A stretch of DNA of 64,000 nt from Mytilus californianus (Eukaryota; Mollusca; Bivalvia; Mytilida; Mytilidae): the NCBI RefSeq assembly GCF_021869535.1, contig NW_026262690.1:66737995-66801994 (forward strand), read 5' to 3'. Shown here piece after piece: positions 1 through 13,500 of this stretch. A program made the translations under genes and the position numbers. The notes below the pieces were generated by a model. The model saw only the letters and a list, made by a program, of their open reading frames with translations, was not told where the DNA came from and did no database searches. Numbering within the stretch: position 1 is the stretch's first letter; each line of letters opens with the position of its first letter.

Positions 1-209
1 GATTAGATCTGATTATCTGTGTAACTCATAAGCTTTGATTCAAAAAGAAAAGTGAAGGTCAAGTCAATATTTTTTTTTAAAGTTAAAGGGACAAAAACAT
101 GATTTTTATAGTTTGATCTTTTACACCACTGTCCCAGGTTAAAGTGAGGTTTAAGTGCTTACAAACATGTTTTACTCTGCGACATTCTCTATATGCGTCT
201 CCAAAATCA

Positions 210-415
210 GGAGCCTGTAATTCAGTGGTTCTTGTTAGTTGCTGTTTATCATATTTTTTTTTCTTCATTGTTTTACATATTAATTAGGCCTTTGGTTTTC
301 TCATTTGAATTGTTTTACATTTTGTCATTTCATGTCAGGGCATTTATAGCATTTTATATGATATGGGTTTTGCGCATTAATCAAGGCGGTAAGGTGACCT
401 ATAGTTGCTAAAAGT
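210..415 (+). repeat. Diverged copy of the mussel retroposon family
   Basis: The order of short blocks (gttcttgttagttgctg, then aggcctttggttttctcat, then ggtgacctatagttgct) follows the same order as the better preserved element at 1500-1796 and the reverse-strand copy at 13812-13940. The shared 3' end block is missing. Assignment by eye; moderate certainty. Confidence 0.45.
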
Positions 416-1499
416 TGAAATTTTTCTGGGAACATCAATGTACTGAATCAATGCAAAAATGAAATTTTGCATACCGGTATGAAAAATTTTGTTCATAAAA
501 ATATAGAATTGGTTAAGAAAAATTTTCAAGATTCAGATACAAATGTAATCCAGACTATGCAGATATAATAATCGCAGTAGTTACGCATTACTATACTATA
601 TTTTAAAGCCTTTTTCTGTAACGAAAAAGGAAAGTATGCTAATTTAGCACTAATATCGATTTTGTCATCAGCAAATTAAAGCATAACTAAATTTGTATTC
701 TTTTCAAACGGGATGCATAAAGACACTCCCACGTTCATTTTGATCTATAAAGAGGTTAAACTAACTATCCTACTGCCTGTCGTTACATTTATTTTTGGCA
801 TTGCACAAGTCATGTCTTCTTTGACTGTCCATGACGTTAAAGTACTAAATCCCTGGGATGTGTTTTAGTTGATTTTAGTGTCTGATGCATGATTTTTTAT
901 TATTAATTGTGTTTGGCTTTTAACTAGCTGTCAGTAACTGCGAGTACTCTCAAATTTTACTTTCTTGTTTATTTGACCTGTTGATACTAATTGTAATGCT
1001 TTTTTGTTATTTAATGTTATTCAGGGTTATATCTGGTCTATATACCAGCTTTGATAAGTGTATTACTATAAATTTTCACTTCGTACTATGAACATCAAAA
1101 TTATTTATTTTGTAAAAATATTTCCTTTCTCTATTTGAACTGTACACGTATACCTAACAACAAAATTATTTTCATTTACCTGTGTTTAAAGTAATTGCAA
1201 ATGGCTGATATTTTTGTTCGAGCATATTGTTTTTCTTAAATTGTTTAACATTTCATAGCGGTATAACATGTTACTTTTATTATTCTTCCCTTAGTTTATT
1301 TATTTTGTATTTACATTGTATCATAGGTCAAATTTATTTGTTCAGTGTATGTTCACTGGTGTTAATATGTCCTTTGATTGAGTTAAGCTATTTCAGTTGA
1401 TATTTTATAGTGTGTCTTTCTATGTTGTGATGCTACACTATTGTTTCAGAAAAAAGGTGAAGGTTTGGTACCATTAAAACGTTTAAACCCGCTGCATTT

Positions 1500-1796
1500 G
1501 TTTACACCTGTCCTAAGTCAGGAATCTGATGTTCAGTAGTTGTCGTTTGTTGATGTGGTTCATAAGTGTTTCTCGTTTCTGGTTTTTTATATAGATTAGA
1601 CTGTTGATTTTCCCGTTTTATTGGTTTTACACTAGTAATTTTTGGGGCCCTTTATAGCTTGTTGTTGGGTGTGAGCCAAGGCTCCGTGTTGAAGACCGTA
1701 CTTTGACCTATAATGGTTTACTTTTATAAATTTTGACTTGGATGGAGAGTTGTCTCATTGGCACTCATACCACATCTTCTTATATCTATATACAAT
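1500..1796 (+). mobile_element. Short retroposon, longest copy in the window
   Basis: Holds the blocks typical of this family: a left part with cagtagttgtcgtttgttga, a middle with gtgagccaaggctccgtg, and the terminal block tgtctcattggcactcat followed by accacatcttcttatatct. About 70 bp at its 3' end are identical by eye to 29205-29273. Shorter copies occur at 60340-60385 (+) and on the reverse strand at 13812-13940 and 16344-16400. A shared 3' end with variable 5' truncation is what target-primed retroposition (SINE or LINE tail) produces. There is no coding capacity. Confidence 0.7.
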
Positions 1797-3059
1797 GTAT
1801 GCTATAAATTGATTTTGTTTTGTTACATTGTAAATTGGTATGAACTATTATGCTTTGATTTAATATAAATCACAGAAATTCAAAAGGTAATTTCAGACTT
1901 GCAAATGTACAAAATGTACATGTACCAACTCACACGGGTGAAGAATCTTATACCAGTAGGTTTTCATTGACTGACATCAATCAATCATGCATTACCTCAG
2001 CCTTTGTTCACAGGACATACCAGTGTATTGGGTGATAGGAGAAAATAATCTTTGTAACGTCTGAAATGGGGTGCAAAAAAGGTAGAAAGTTTGAAATTAA
2101 TAAAACAATTTGCTTTCATTTGAGTTTCGGATGTTAAAATATTTTTCACTGCATTATCACAAGAAGATATTTTCAGTCATACAGTAACGTTAAACAATTT
2201 TTTTTATATTTTGCATGCAGAACCAATTGGACCTCTTACAATACATCATGCAATGAAAAGAAAAGAAACACTTGAAAGTTTGTACTGGTTGCTTATCTCC
2301 TTTCCTCAGTGAAAAAAAGACAACTATTAATATGTCTTCAGGACAATTATTCGTCAAATTCTTTTAAAAATTATGACTTTTTGTATTCTTTCTTTGCACA
2401 CATCATTTATATTTTAGCCAATTTACTTTTAGTTAATTTTAGCACCTTTAATCTGTTTAATGAATAAAAAAAAGATCCATCAAGATCAAGGAAAATGTTT
2501 AACTTTCTGCAAAACAAAATGCAATTGAAATTTGTATATCTAGGTGCTGCAAGACTAAAATTTCTAGGCCCCAAGGTTTGTCTGTACTCAAAATACATGT
2601 ATATTACATTGATTTTGGTCAAATAGTTATGATGCACTTTACATTCGATCACACAAGCATGTATGAAAAGGGTTATTGGTATTCAGTCTGTTATTCTAAG
2701 ATAAGTGCCAGATAAGCATGTCCAGTTTACAGTTCTATAAAACAAAACCATTGCATTTCTCTCTCAATGAAATTCTTGTTTTTAAAAGTCCTAGAAAACT
2801 AAAGTTTTATTTGTAGATAGAGTTAGATGACTTGTGGTTAAAACAACTTGATAATCATGTCTTTATAGATAATAATTGTTGACTGTAAATAGATAACCAG
2901 TAACAATTGCACCTTTGATTCACCTATTATCTGTGGTGTCAGTGTCGAGATATAGATCATATCTTTTGTTAATGCTGTCAATAGGATTTTTCAAAATTAT
3001 GTATTTTACAGGAGACCAACAGGGGGAACTGAGTAGATGTAAGTATTATTTTCTTAAAA

Positions 3060-3600
3060 TAATACATTTTATGACTATTTTTGTCCCACCATTCCTCAGG
3101 TCTTGTAAGTGCTCTCAGGTGTACAATCCTTACCAGATTTTTATCAGACATATGAGAGGTATCAGCAATGTCTACAACAAGTGTGAAAATTAGTGCTGAT
3201 CAACTTTTTAATTAAGAGTTATTCCCCTTGGAAATATTAACTATATGGAAAATTGCTTTATAAGTGCGCTCTTATGGTTACAGTTTTTGGCAGATTTTTT
3301 TCAAACTTATATCAAAGGTTTATATTAGCACCATCGGACAAGTTTGGAAATCAGTGCTGATGAAATTTTGTTAATAGAGTTATGTCCCTTGGAAATATTA
3401 ATTACATGGAAAATTGCGTTTTAAATGCTCTCACATGTTCAATTCTTGCCAGATTTTTATCAAACTTATATCAAAGGTTTATTCCAGCATTGGCTCAGAC
3501 AAGTTTGAAAATCAGTGCCGAGCAACTATTTATAAAAGAGTTATGCCACTTGGAAATATTAATTATATGGAGAAATACATTGTAAATGCTTTCAAGCCTA
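3060..3600 (+). repeat. Tandem array, 161 bp period, about 3.3 copies
   Basis: The block ttggaaatatta recurs at 3228, 3389 and 3550, a constant 161 bp spacing. The words agatttttatcaaacttata and aaatcagtgc recur between these positions, and a diverged partial copy precedes them from about 3060. Open frames crossing it (for example 3382-3641) are products of the repeat, not genes. Confidence 0.8.
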
Positions 3601-4236
3601 CATTTCTTTTTAATATACATTGTATTTATAAAAGTTTTTAAGAACAAAAACTATAAAAAAATTTAGTTGTTGTCCTTGGACAGATAAAATATGTGCAACA
3701 CATGGGACATTGGAAGTCTGCTCTTTTATTAGAATAAACAAATGCTTTTTGAAAATAACACTTTTTTTTAAAAAGTAAGTTGCTCATACTGATGTCATAT
3801 ATGAAGAACTGTTTTTGGAGTAGCATCATACAAGTTGATACAGAATAACTACTGTAATCCAAGAATTCAAATATAGAAAAATATTCAACAAATAACTGAA
3901 CAACACATTAATTCAGGAATGCATTGACCATCTTCGGCAATTTGCACCTACACTTCAGTTAATACCTAGCTATTCCCCTAGTTGAGACCAAATTTGTGTA
4001 TGAAACTGTGTTCTGCTGTGTAACTAAGGCTCTTTGATTTAAGGCAAATTGTAACAACTTGTCTTGTAGCATTCAGTTTTTAATGAAATATTGTAGTTGT
4101 TGTGTTATGTAAACATGAATATATTTTAATAATGAACTTGATATAACCATATATTGCAAACAAAAGATTTTTATAAGAATTGACCTATCAGTTGACAATA
4201 ACAGTATTATTTTATGATAATTGAAGGATGTGAGCC

Positions 4237-4586
4237 ATGAATAGACAGCAGCAGAATGGGATTGGTCACAGGAAAAGTCTCAAACAAAATGGACACTATG
4301 AGGAACCCTCATGGCCTTCAACAGATACCTGGGATGATGTTATCCCATTACCTAGACTATCATTTAAAAGATCTGCATGGGTTATATTTACCTTAGCTGT
4401 CATCTGTTTTGCTAACAGTTATGATGGTGATTTTGTTTTCGACGATAGTGAAGCAGTGACAGGAAACAAAGATCTGAAGCCAGAAACACCATTACTGTCA
4501 TTGTTTCATCATGACTTCTGGGGAAGAAAACTTGACTCCAAAACAAGCCATAAGTCATATAGACCACTTACAGTGTTGACATTCAG
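4237..4586 (+). CDS. TMTC4: TMTC4 coding exon 1 (residues 1-117)
   Basis: Contains the start codon, the first membrane helix (SAWVIFTLAVICFANSY) and the luminal motif DGDFVFDDSEA. Ends in KSYRPLTVLTFR with a split Arg codon before donor GT at 4587. The frame runs on past the donor only to a stop at 4596. Confidence 0.95.
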
Positions 4587-7500
4587 GTCAGAATGATTTG
4601 TTAGCATTAATTTATTATAATTGGGGTTGATTATTGTCTGCTGTGATGCAGAGCGAGATACATAGACATGCCAGAGGCAAGTGGCACTGGAATGATATTC
4701 TTTCTTTTTATTAGTCCCCTACAGACGAAGTCGAAGGGGAATTTAGGTTTGCACTCTGTCCGTCTGTCTGTCCGTCCGTCCGTCCGTCTGTCCTTCCGTC
4801 AGTCCGGCAAATCAGTTTTCCAGACTTTTTTTCTTCATGCTTGAAGATATTGATTTGATATTTGGTGTATTGTTTTATCATGACAAGTTACAGGTCAAGT
4901 TCGATTTTCATGATTTTAGCTTTTCTCCTTGTTCAGTTAATGCCCTTTCCCTAGAATTAAATTTTTGATGAAATACTTATTAATTACTAGATTTCTGTTC
5001 AAAGGGAATTAACTCATTTTTTTAACTTTCCCTAGAATTAAATTTTTGATGAAATACTTATTAATTACTAGATTTCTATTCAAAGGGAAATAACTGATTT
5101 TTTTTTAAAGATTTTTTTAAAGACATTGTATTAAGATAAATGAATTTTGGATTTTTTCCCTTTTCTTTAGTAAATAGTTTGAAGAATTTAGTGGTAGGTT
5201 TGCTCCATTACAATGAATGTTTAACCGGTAGGGGACTATGTATTGTCATGCAATACTCACAGAATGCTTGTTTTTTTTAAATTTAAGGATGATGCCTTAT
5301 CTATGATAGATGTGGGTCATTATGTTTCTTTTGTCAGCGTGTTTGTCAGTGTTCTTTTCTCCCTCCTGCATCAGGTTAAAGTTTTTGTTTAAGATATTTA
5401 ACCATGATGTATGGTCTCTTTTACTTGAAAATTAGTACACATATTCAGTATGATGTGAACTTTTATTTAGAATATATAGACCCATATTTTGCAGTTCACT
5501 GAATATGAGAATGTGAGTGAGAGTAGGAATGGTCTCCTATGGACACATATTCTTGTTTAAATTATGATTTGTAATGAGCAGTAGAAATGTAGAATATATT
5601 GCCATTTGAACAGTTTTAATACACACTTTGAATTTAAGATAAGAAACTTTATTATACCTCAGTTATCATTTTCTATATAAAATAAGTACACAATATTTTC
5701 ACTATTTTTCAATTGCAAGCGTTGAACTATTTGACCAGACAATAGTTTCCAACTATTTGACCAGTCAATAGTTTCCAACTATTTGCCTTGATGAAACTAT
5801 TTGACCGCAAGCATCATTATATTTCGCGGAATTTTAACTGCAGCTACGGGATTGGAGAATGTTGAGAATACCGTGGGAGTTATGACGTCACGTTTTACCT
5901 ATTATATCTAGGGTTGTCCTTAGCATTTAGAATATATATGAAGTAAACGTTAAACAGTATGGTTGTGTTCCTGCTTTTATTATTACAATAGTTGATTAAG
6001 CTCCAACATTTAATGTCTGTTGTCTCTTTCGGTATAATAAAACACTTACTGACTGGATATGAGTGGAATAGTAAGTTTATTGTCCACTCGGATACAATTA
6101 TTGCCCTCGGCTATGCCTCAGGGCAATAGATGCACATCTGGGGACAATAAACTTACTATTCCACTCATACCCAGTCAATAAGTATAAAATATTTTACATG
6201 ATTTGTAAAAGCAGAGTTTTTCATTTGAGGTGAATTAGAATTAATGATGATACATTGTGTAATACCAACTTTTACCATTTTAGGTTTTTGTAAGAGGACT
6301 GATTTAAATGTTGATGGGCAACCTTTATTAAATATGCATAAAGACACACAAAGAAACTGCCAAAAATGTCAAATGATATTATACTATATGTATATGCAAA
6401 AACTTTTATACAATTGTACTTGTATTAAGGAACGTTACAAGAATATGAAGCAAAACTGAATCAGTCCTCTTAAATCCCATTTAGTTGATTAAAAAATATG
6501 AAGCAATATTCCTGTATGAGTCTAATTTTATCAATTCAGATGGAGTTACAGTTTAGCAGGTGGTCTCTATCCTATGAACTTTCACATCATCAACATCATA
6601 CTCCATGGAATTGTATCTGTGTTAATGTTAGCCACATTCTCTCTACTGATGGCAGGATGTGAGGTCAGAGATGGTAGACCTATCTTTGGTTGTCCCAGAG
6701 CTGCACTGTTTTCTGGTGTTTTATTTGCAGTTCATCCAGTCCATACTGAATCAGTACGTATCCCACTGACTTTCTTTTAATTAGTCATGGAGATTTATTA
6801 TTTGAGTTGTTTGAATATGGATGAAATATTTGCCCTTGGTATGAACAAGCAAATATCAAGTAATAACTATCTCTGAGAGTTACAAATAATGATTTTCTAG
6901 CTTACACAGAACCAGCAATTAGATTTCAGATAATTGATTTGAAATGACCAAAAACCACTTTTGTCATCATCTTTTCAAAACATTTTCAAGATTGAATTTA
7001 TGTCAACTATTGATACAAATACAGACAGCTGATAGTTGTGTTTCTAAAATTTATTTTGTATGCGTGACATGTTTCTCATATGTCGAATATGAATACTGTA
7101 GGGTTAAAGAGAAGGATTTCTATAGTTTGGACAGTTGTAAGGTATAGAACTCACAAACTGATTCAGTTTAAAATCATTGTGATTATCATGGTGATTATTA
7201 GTGAATCACATTGACACATCTGTCTTTAGGTGTAATACCACCAAATCATAGTACGTCACATCCGGTTGCATACAAAAATAGGTCGAAAAAAAATATTCCC
7301 TTGAATTTGACAGTTGTAGGTAATTGATCCTACATTTCATTGCAGTAAAACATTTCTGGGTCATAAACATATATCTTGGGTATTTCAAAGCACCATTATT
7401 TTTCTATTTGGGGTTTCTATAGAATATTTTGGAAACTTGAGATTACATGGTTACTAAAGCTTGTACACAGGTTAATAAGGGGGAAAATTTGATTGGTTAA

Positions 7501-10500
7501 CTTCCAGTGATGGTTATTTTCTTATATGCAATGAAATGTTATGTGAAATTTTTTCTATAGTACTGGACAGGATAAAACTTCAATCATGCCAAGTATTTCT
7601 TTATTTGAAACAAAGATAAATTCTACACAATTTTTTTAAAAGTGCATATTTAACAAAGACTAATAGGGGGAAATCAATGGTGGTATTACACCTATATATC
7701 CTACATAGGTAAAATATGACAAGTATTTAAATCTGATTGTTATCATTCAAAATCACCAGCAATTACCCTGTTTCTTACTGACTGTGAGAGACCCACATGG
7801 GTAGTCAAGGTCGTTAAACACCCCCCTAGTAGTACTGATTCAAGTTAATCTCTCAACACCAGCAAGAGTGATTTTCAACTGAATCAGGCTATGCATATTG
7901 TAGCAGTACTAAATTTATATCCCAGGGTTTCTTTAAAAATACAAGCATTTGTTTTAGGTTTCATAAGCTGTTAATGATTTGGACAGATTATCCATGAAAA
8001 TTTTCATTTACCAGCATACTTTAAGGTCAAAAAATGTATTTGTTTGTATTTTTAACAATATGTCCTTTTATTACAGATTGCAGCTGTTGTTGGAAGAGCA
8101 GATCTGTTATGTGCTTTATTTTTTATTTTGTCTTTTCTTGGCTACATCAAAGCTTGTTTAAAAGGTAGGCTTTTAGTGACCACATTATATCTCATGAAAT
8201 ATCTATTATATAAACAAAAAAATAAAACACAAGAAAGCTAATTATGTATGTATGAATTCAGCCATTGATATCACAATGGTTTATTTAATATTTGAATACA
8301 GTATGGTTATAACAGTTATCTTTGTCGTTTCTTTTAATTTGTTTGGTCAGTGTCTGATATGTTAGAGAATATTTTGCCATAATGCTTCATTGATCATTAT
8401 AGCATTCCTTTTTGATTTGTTAGTTCTTCAGGAGTTCATGATCAGGACTTTTGGACTATTATCCTATGTTCATAGCAACACTGTATGCCTATAAACATGA
8501 AAATAAATTTTGACCATAACCCTTATGAGATCTTTTATTCATTAGCTCTCATATTTAGCATGTGTAGTTGGATCATATTTTCCTGCCATTTTGACACATT
8601 ATAGATGATATTGATTGCAAGAATATTTTTTTACACTGCACCTGCATACAAACTTAATCCTTACTTTTGAAATTAGCTGACATTTTTTCACCAGTTATTC
8701 ATTTTGAACTAATGATCATACTGCAACTTGAAAAAAATGTTCAGTCCATTCTGAAAGGTAAAAGCGTTTTCTGTAAGCACAGTACTGTGGATTCATGATT
8801 ATTCGTTGGATACCAATTTTCGTGAGTACAGATGAACCACGAATTTAAATGTTCAATAAATAAAAATTTTCTATCAGGCTGTATGCAGAATTTGGCAAAA
8901 CAACAAAATCACATATCCAAGAAAAGGCAAGTTTTCCACAATCCATAATAAGTGGTACCCACGAAAATAAATGAATCCACAGTAATATGAAAAAAAAGTT
9001 GTAGGGGGAATGTTAAATAAAAACAGCAACCCCAAAACACAATAAAACTAAACAGGCATCTTGAAATTTACCGTGTTAACATGTAAGTAGAAATTTAGAG
9101 CTTTGTAACAAATTTATGCAGTAATAGTGATTAAATAGACTGTAATTGAGTTTTAATATTTCAGATGTTGATGATGAATCATTATACCGACCATCTTCAG
9201 CATCCATCTTATGGTTAATAGCCAGTATGTTACTGTGTGCTCTGTCTGTGATGTGTAAAGAACAGGGGATTACAGTGATTGTAAGTTATTCATTATTGAT
9301 ACAGATATTAAGACAGGGAGGTTACTTAAGAAAATTTTCAACTGTATTAAATGGTAGTATTGGTTAAAAACCTGTGTAATATTCTTAGAATAAATTATTC
9401 CAATTTTAATCTATTTGATTGCTGCAATGAAGCAATCCTTGATGACCAAATGCAGTGCAATTAATGGTTCCTTTCAAAATGGTGTCCACAAACTGTCCAA
9501 CAAAAATTCTTTCTGCTTATTAAAGAACCCTTAAACTTGTGTAAACTTTTCTAGGGGTATGAAGGTGGCCAATTGCAAGACCCAATTTCTACCAGTGGTG
9601 GTCCTTTTTTTCTGCCCTCCAGCCCAACTTACTCACTTTCCAGTACCTACTTAATTTATGTATTGTTTTGTTCAATTTGTTCTTTTCCTGAACATATATG
9701 AAACTAAAAACCTTAACAATTTTTTTTTTCAATTCCAGGGAATAATAAGTGCTTATGACATACTTATAATATGTAAAATAGATCTGTTAGAAATAATTGG
9801 CATCAAGAGTCAGACTGAAACCATTAAAGCTGATGAGCAGGTAAATCTTATACTAAAGTTATTGAAGTATAGTTAATAACTTAATAACAACTGCACTTAA
9901 TTCCAAGGTATCTATAAATAGATTTCCATATACTCATAAAATTTTGAAAAACTAAACATCAGTCGAAAATATGTCAAATGACAGTAATTCAATTTAGTTA
10001 TACCGGCTCTTAATACAGTGCACAACCCGTTATTTATGTAACAACTATTTATGCTAATATATAGTTGAACTCTAAAAAAAAAAGAAGAAAACCCCCAAAA
10101 TCATACATGCAAAAAAACACAAGTCACAATGTATCAACTACAGGAAAAAGGATGAGGTTATGTCTGCAACAATCATACAAATGTATTGAAAATGTGTATG
10201 GAGAGAATGACTCATTAAAGAAACGATCAAAATTTAGAAAACTGATCAGCACAAACCCATACAAAACCTGGGCTGATCTTAATTGCTCTGGAACAGTAAG
10301 AAGAACCTGCTAAACATGTGGCATCCATTGTGTTCTTCGTGGTAAATACAAATTCAGTGATGAGTATAGTTTTGTGATGTCACAATCGAGGTGAAGAGGA
10401 CAGGATTGTGGCTAATGCAATTTTTTCAAGATTGATTCATGCATACAAGAAGCAGTTATCAAACTTTATTTTGTTGGAATACAGCTTTTTGTATTGATGT

Positions 10501-13500
10501 CACGTTAAGCTATCAATTATCAATCAATCAAACTATATGTAGATCCTGAATTTAAATGCCCAATTCATCTGGATGTTTGGTACAAATCATCAATGTATCA
10601 GAAAATGCATAAATTTCTAAGAATTGATTTGCTCAATTGTAATCATACTGAATTTTTCACACTATATTTTTGATTTTTTTTTCAGGAGTTTGTTAAACCA
10701 TGGAAGAAATGTTTATTGTTTCGTCATATAATTTTATTGGTCTCAGGACTCATTATTCTGACAACTAGGTGGAGAATAATGGGCTCTACCACACCAACAT
10801 TCCAAGTCTTTGATAATCCACATTCCTTTGTAAATGGATCACTTTTTAGGGTAAGAATAATTAATTCTTAGTAAACCCTTTTCTTGAATTTCTAAATTTT
10901 TGAAACTTAACATTCTTTATTTGGTTTTAAAATTTTTCACTTAATATATTTTACTTCAGTAACAGATGGCATTTTGAATAAAGTCATGGTATTCCAATAT
11001 GTGTTTTTAACCTTATATACATTGTTGGTTATTTTTTTAATTGCAACTTTTATTTATCCATGTTAGCACCATAGTGATGTTTCTGCTTCCTTTTTATTAA
11101 CAATGAAAGTTATGTCAATAATCTCTTATATACTGTGAAAATCATGAGATCCAGTTAAAGATAAAACATGATAATTAAAAAAAAAATATGATTTGATGAA
11201 GTTAACCAGTTACATTGATAAGATTGAAATTTTTTATAATAATCAATCTTTTTTTCAGGCATTAAATTATAATTATTTATACAGTATAAACAGCTGGTTG
11301 TTAGTAAATCCCTGGTGGCTGTGTTTTGATTGGTCGATGGGATGTATTCCTGTGATAGAATCTCTTTCTGATTGGAGGATAGTGGTTGTTATTGTGTTCT
11401 GGATAATATTAGCATCTTTACTGTTTACATCTTTGAATGGAATTCTGAACCAACAGAAAAGGTAACCTATATAAACTAGTGTCCTTTGACTATTTCTCCC
11501 TTGCTTATGATCATCAATTCATTATTGCCTCTCCTTATTTCTATAATCAATGCAAAACATTTTTAGCTTATGTTTCCCCAAAGAGATAGTATGAGCTATT
11601 GAGATCATTTCGTGTCTAATTAACATTTAAAATATCATCTCCCTTAAAAAGAAATTAACATTTATAAAATCATCTACCTTAAACTCATTAGAACCAGACT
11701 TGGTCTATATCAAGTTATGAAATTCAGAATTATTATTAGGTGATGCGACTTCCAATATAGCTGTCTTTAATAAACATAATTTTAACTTGCAATGTCAGAG
11801 GCGAGAGCAGGTCAAACAACAGGTGTACTCCATCTGTCTGGTTGTCATTCAGTCCCATCTGAAACTCATTGAGGATACCTAGTTTGTACCATGCATATAT
11901 CCAACAGTTATACCCTGATATGTATCCTGAACCATAGGTAGTTAGATCTCCTAATAGATAGATGTGGAAGTTAGAAATTTACCAAAACAACCATTTCACA
12001 ATATTGTCTTGATGACCCACCCCTATTTATGGTTAATGGCACTAAGGTAGCAATACACAGTTATGAGAGTGTGGTATTGCATTTTAACCATGGTGGATTT
12101 TTCAAATATGAAAGTAATTGTGCAATACAATTCATTTTTAGACAGCTGATGACTAATTAGGCCTTCAAAGTGGGTTTATCTGAACATCAAGATTATTTTT
12201 TACATGTTTTATAGGCTATTTTTTGTTTGACTGTCCATATTTTCATATTCAGACCGGCCATAGGTCTAGAAATTATTGTAATGTTTACGAACACTTTTTT
12301 CATACGAATTTTTTGACACAATTTTATAAAAAATTGAGATGAAAGACGTATGATTTTTATTTGATCTCTTGGTAGATATTTGTAAACAGTTTCAGAAAAG
12401 GCATCATTCAAAGAGATTGAAATTCTACTTTAAGCCAAATTTTGGGGAAATATTTGACATCTTAACACCACTTTTTGCAGTATTTTATAGTAAATAAATG
12501 CAGAATGTTCCCATGGATACACCAAAAAGAAAATATATTTAATCATTTTAAATCAAATCTATTGAAGATACTGATTACATACGTATGACACAAACAGTAA
12601 GCTTAATTTGTAAGAAAGCAAGGAAAGGGGAAGTTTTTTTCCTAACTGTATATTGCTACCTAATGTTCATCAAGTACTATCCTTATCACATATTTGTGTA
12701 AACTTTGAAAACATCATTAAATTAACATGTTAATAGTATTTGTCTATTGTTAATGTTTGTTTTTATCTTTGTTTGAAATAGACCTAAAAGTAAATTGTTG
12801 ATTTTTTTCCAAATAAACGTAATTGATATAGAATATATTGATTTACAGAAACATAACAATGGCATTAGCATTCCTAATTATACCATTCCTACCAGCTACA
12901 AACTTATTTTTCCGTGTTGGTTTTGTGATAGCAGAGCGTGCACTTTACCTTCCAACAGCAGGATTCTGTATTATTGTTGTGACAGGAGTTAGTAAACTAT
13001 GCCAAGATAAAGACAAAAGAGAGGTAAAATATATGTAGTATATCATTTAGGAATAACTAAAGCAACTTTTATTCATTTATTCACTTAATAATACATAGAT
13101 ATAAAGGAAAAAATCCCCAAAAGTTACATCATAGTAAATGAACAGCTGCGCCACGCGCGCATGATACGCCTGTTGTCTTGTGTGTGAGGTTTTATGCAAT
13201 AATCATAAATCGTTTCTGAGATACAGCCCGACATGTGAAAACCCCCTCTTTTTAAAAAAAAATCAATAACTCTAAAATGAAATTTTGAATCATCACCAAA
13301 AGGTATACAGATCTTGAGATTAATATAATTAAGAAGTGTGTAAAGTTTTAAGCAATAATCATAAATTGTTTTTGAGATACGGCGCGACATGTGAAAACCC
13401 CCCCTTTTTTTTTTTACAAAAAACTCAATAACTCTAAAATAAAATTTTGAATCATCACCAAAAAGTATACAGACCTTTAGATTAATATAACTAAGAAGTG

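Larger units (their letters stand above)
1..4236. other. Upstream spacer of TMTC4, no recognisable gene
   Basis: AT-rich sequence with no open frame resembling a known protein and no recognisable exon. It carries two retroposon-like fragments (about 210-415 and 1500-1796) and a 161 bp tandem array (3060-3600), listed separately. The TMTC4 promoter and any 5' untranslated exon should lie here or at its right end, but I see no unambiguous core promoter or splice pair that fixes them. Confidence 0.6.

Noticed and set aside
2915-3193. 92-codon forward frame
   Set aside because: T-rich hydrophobic composition, overlaps the 161 bp array, no family resemblance.
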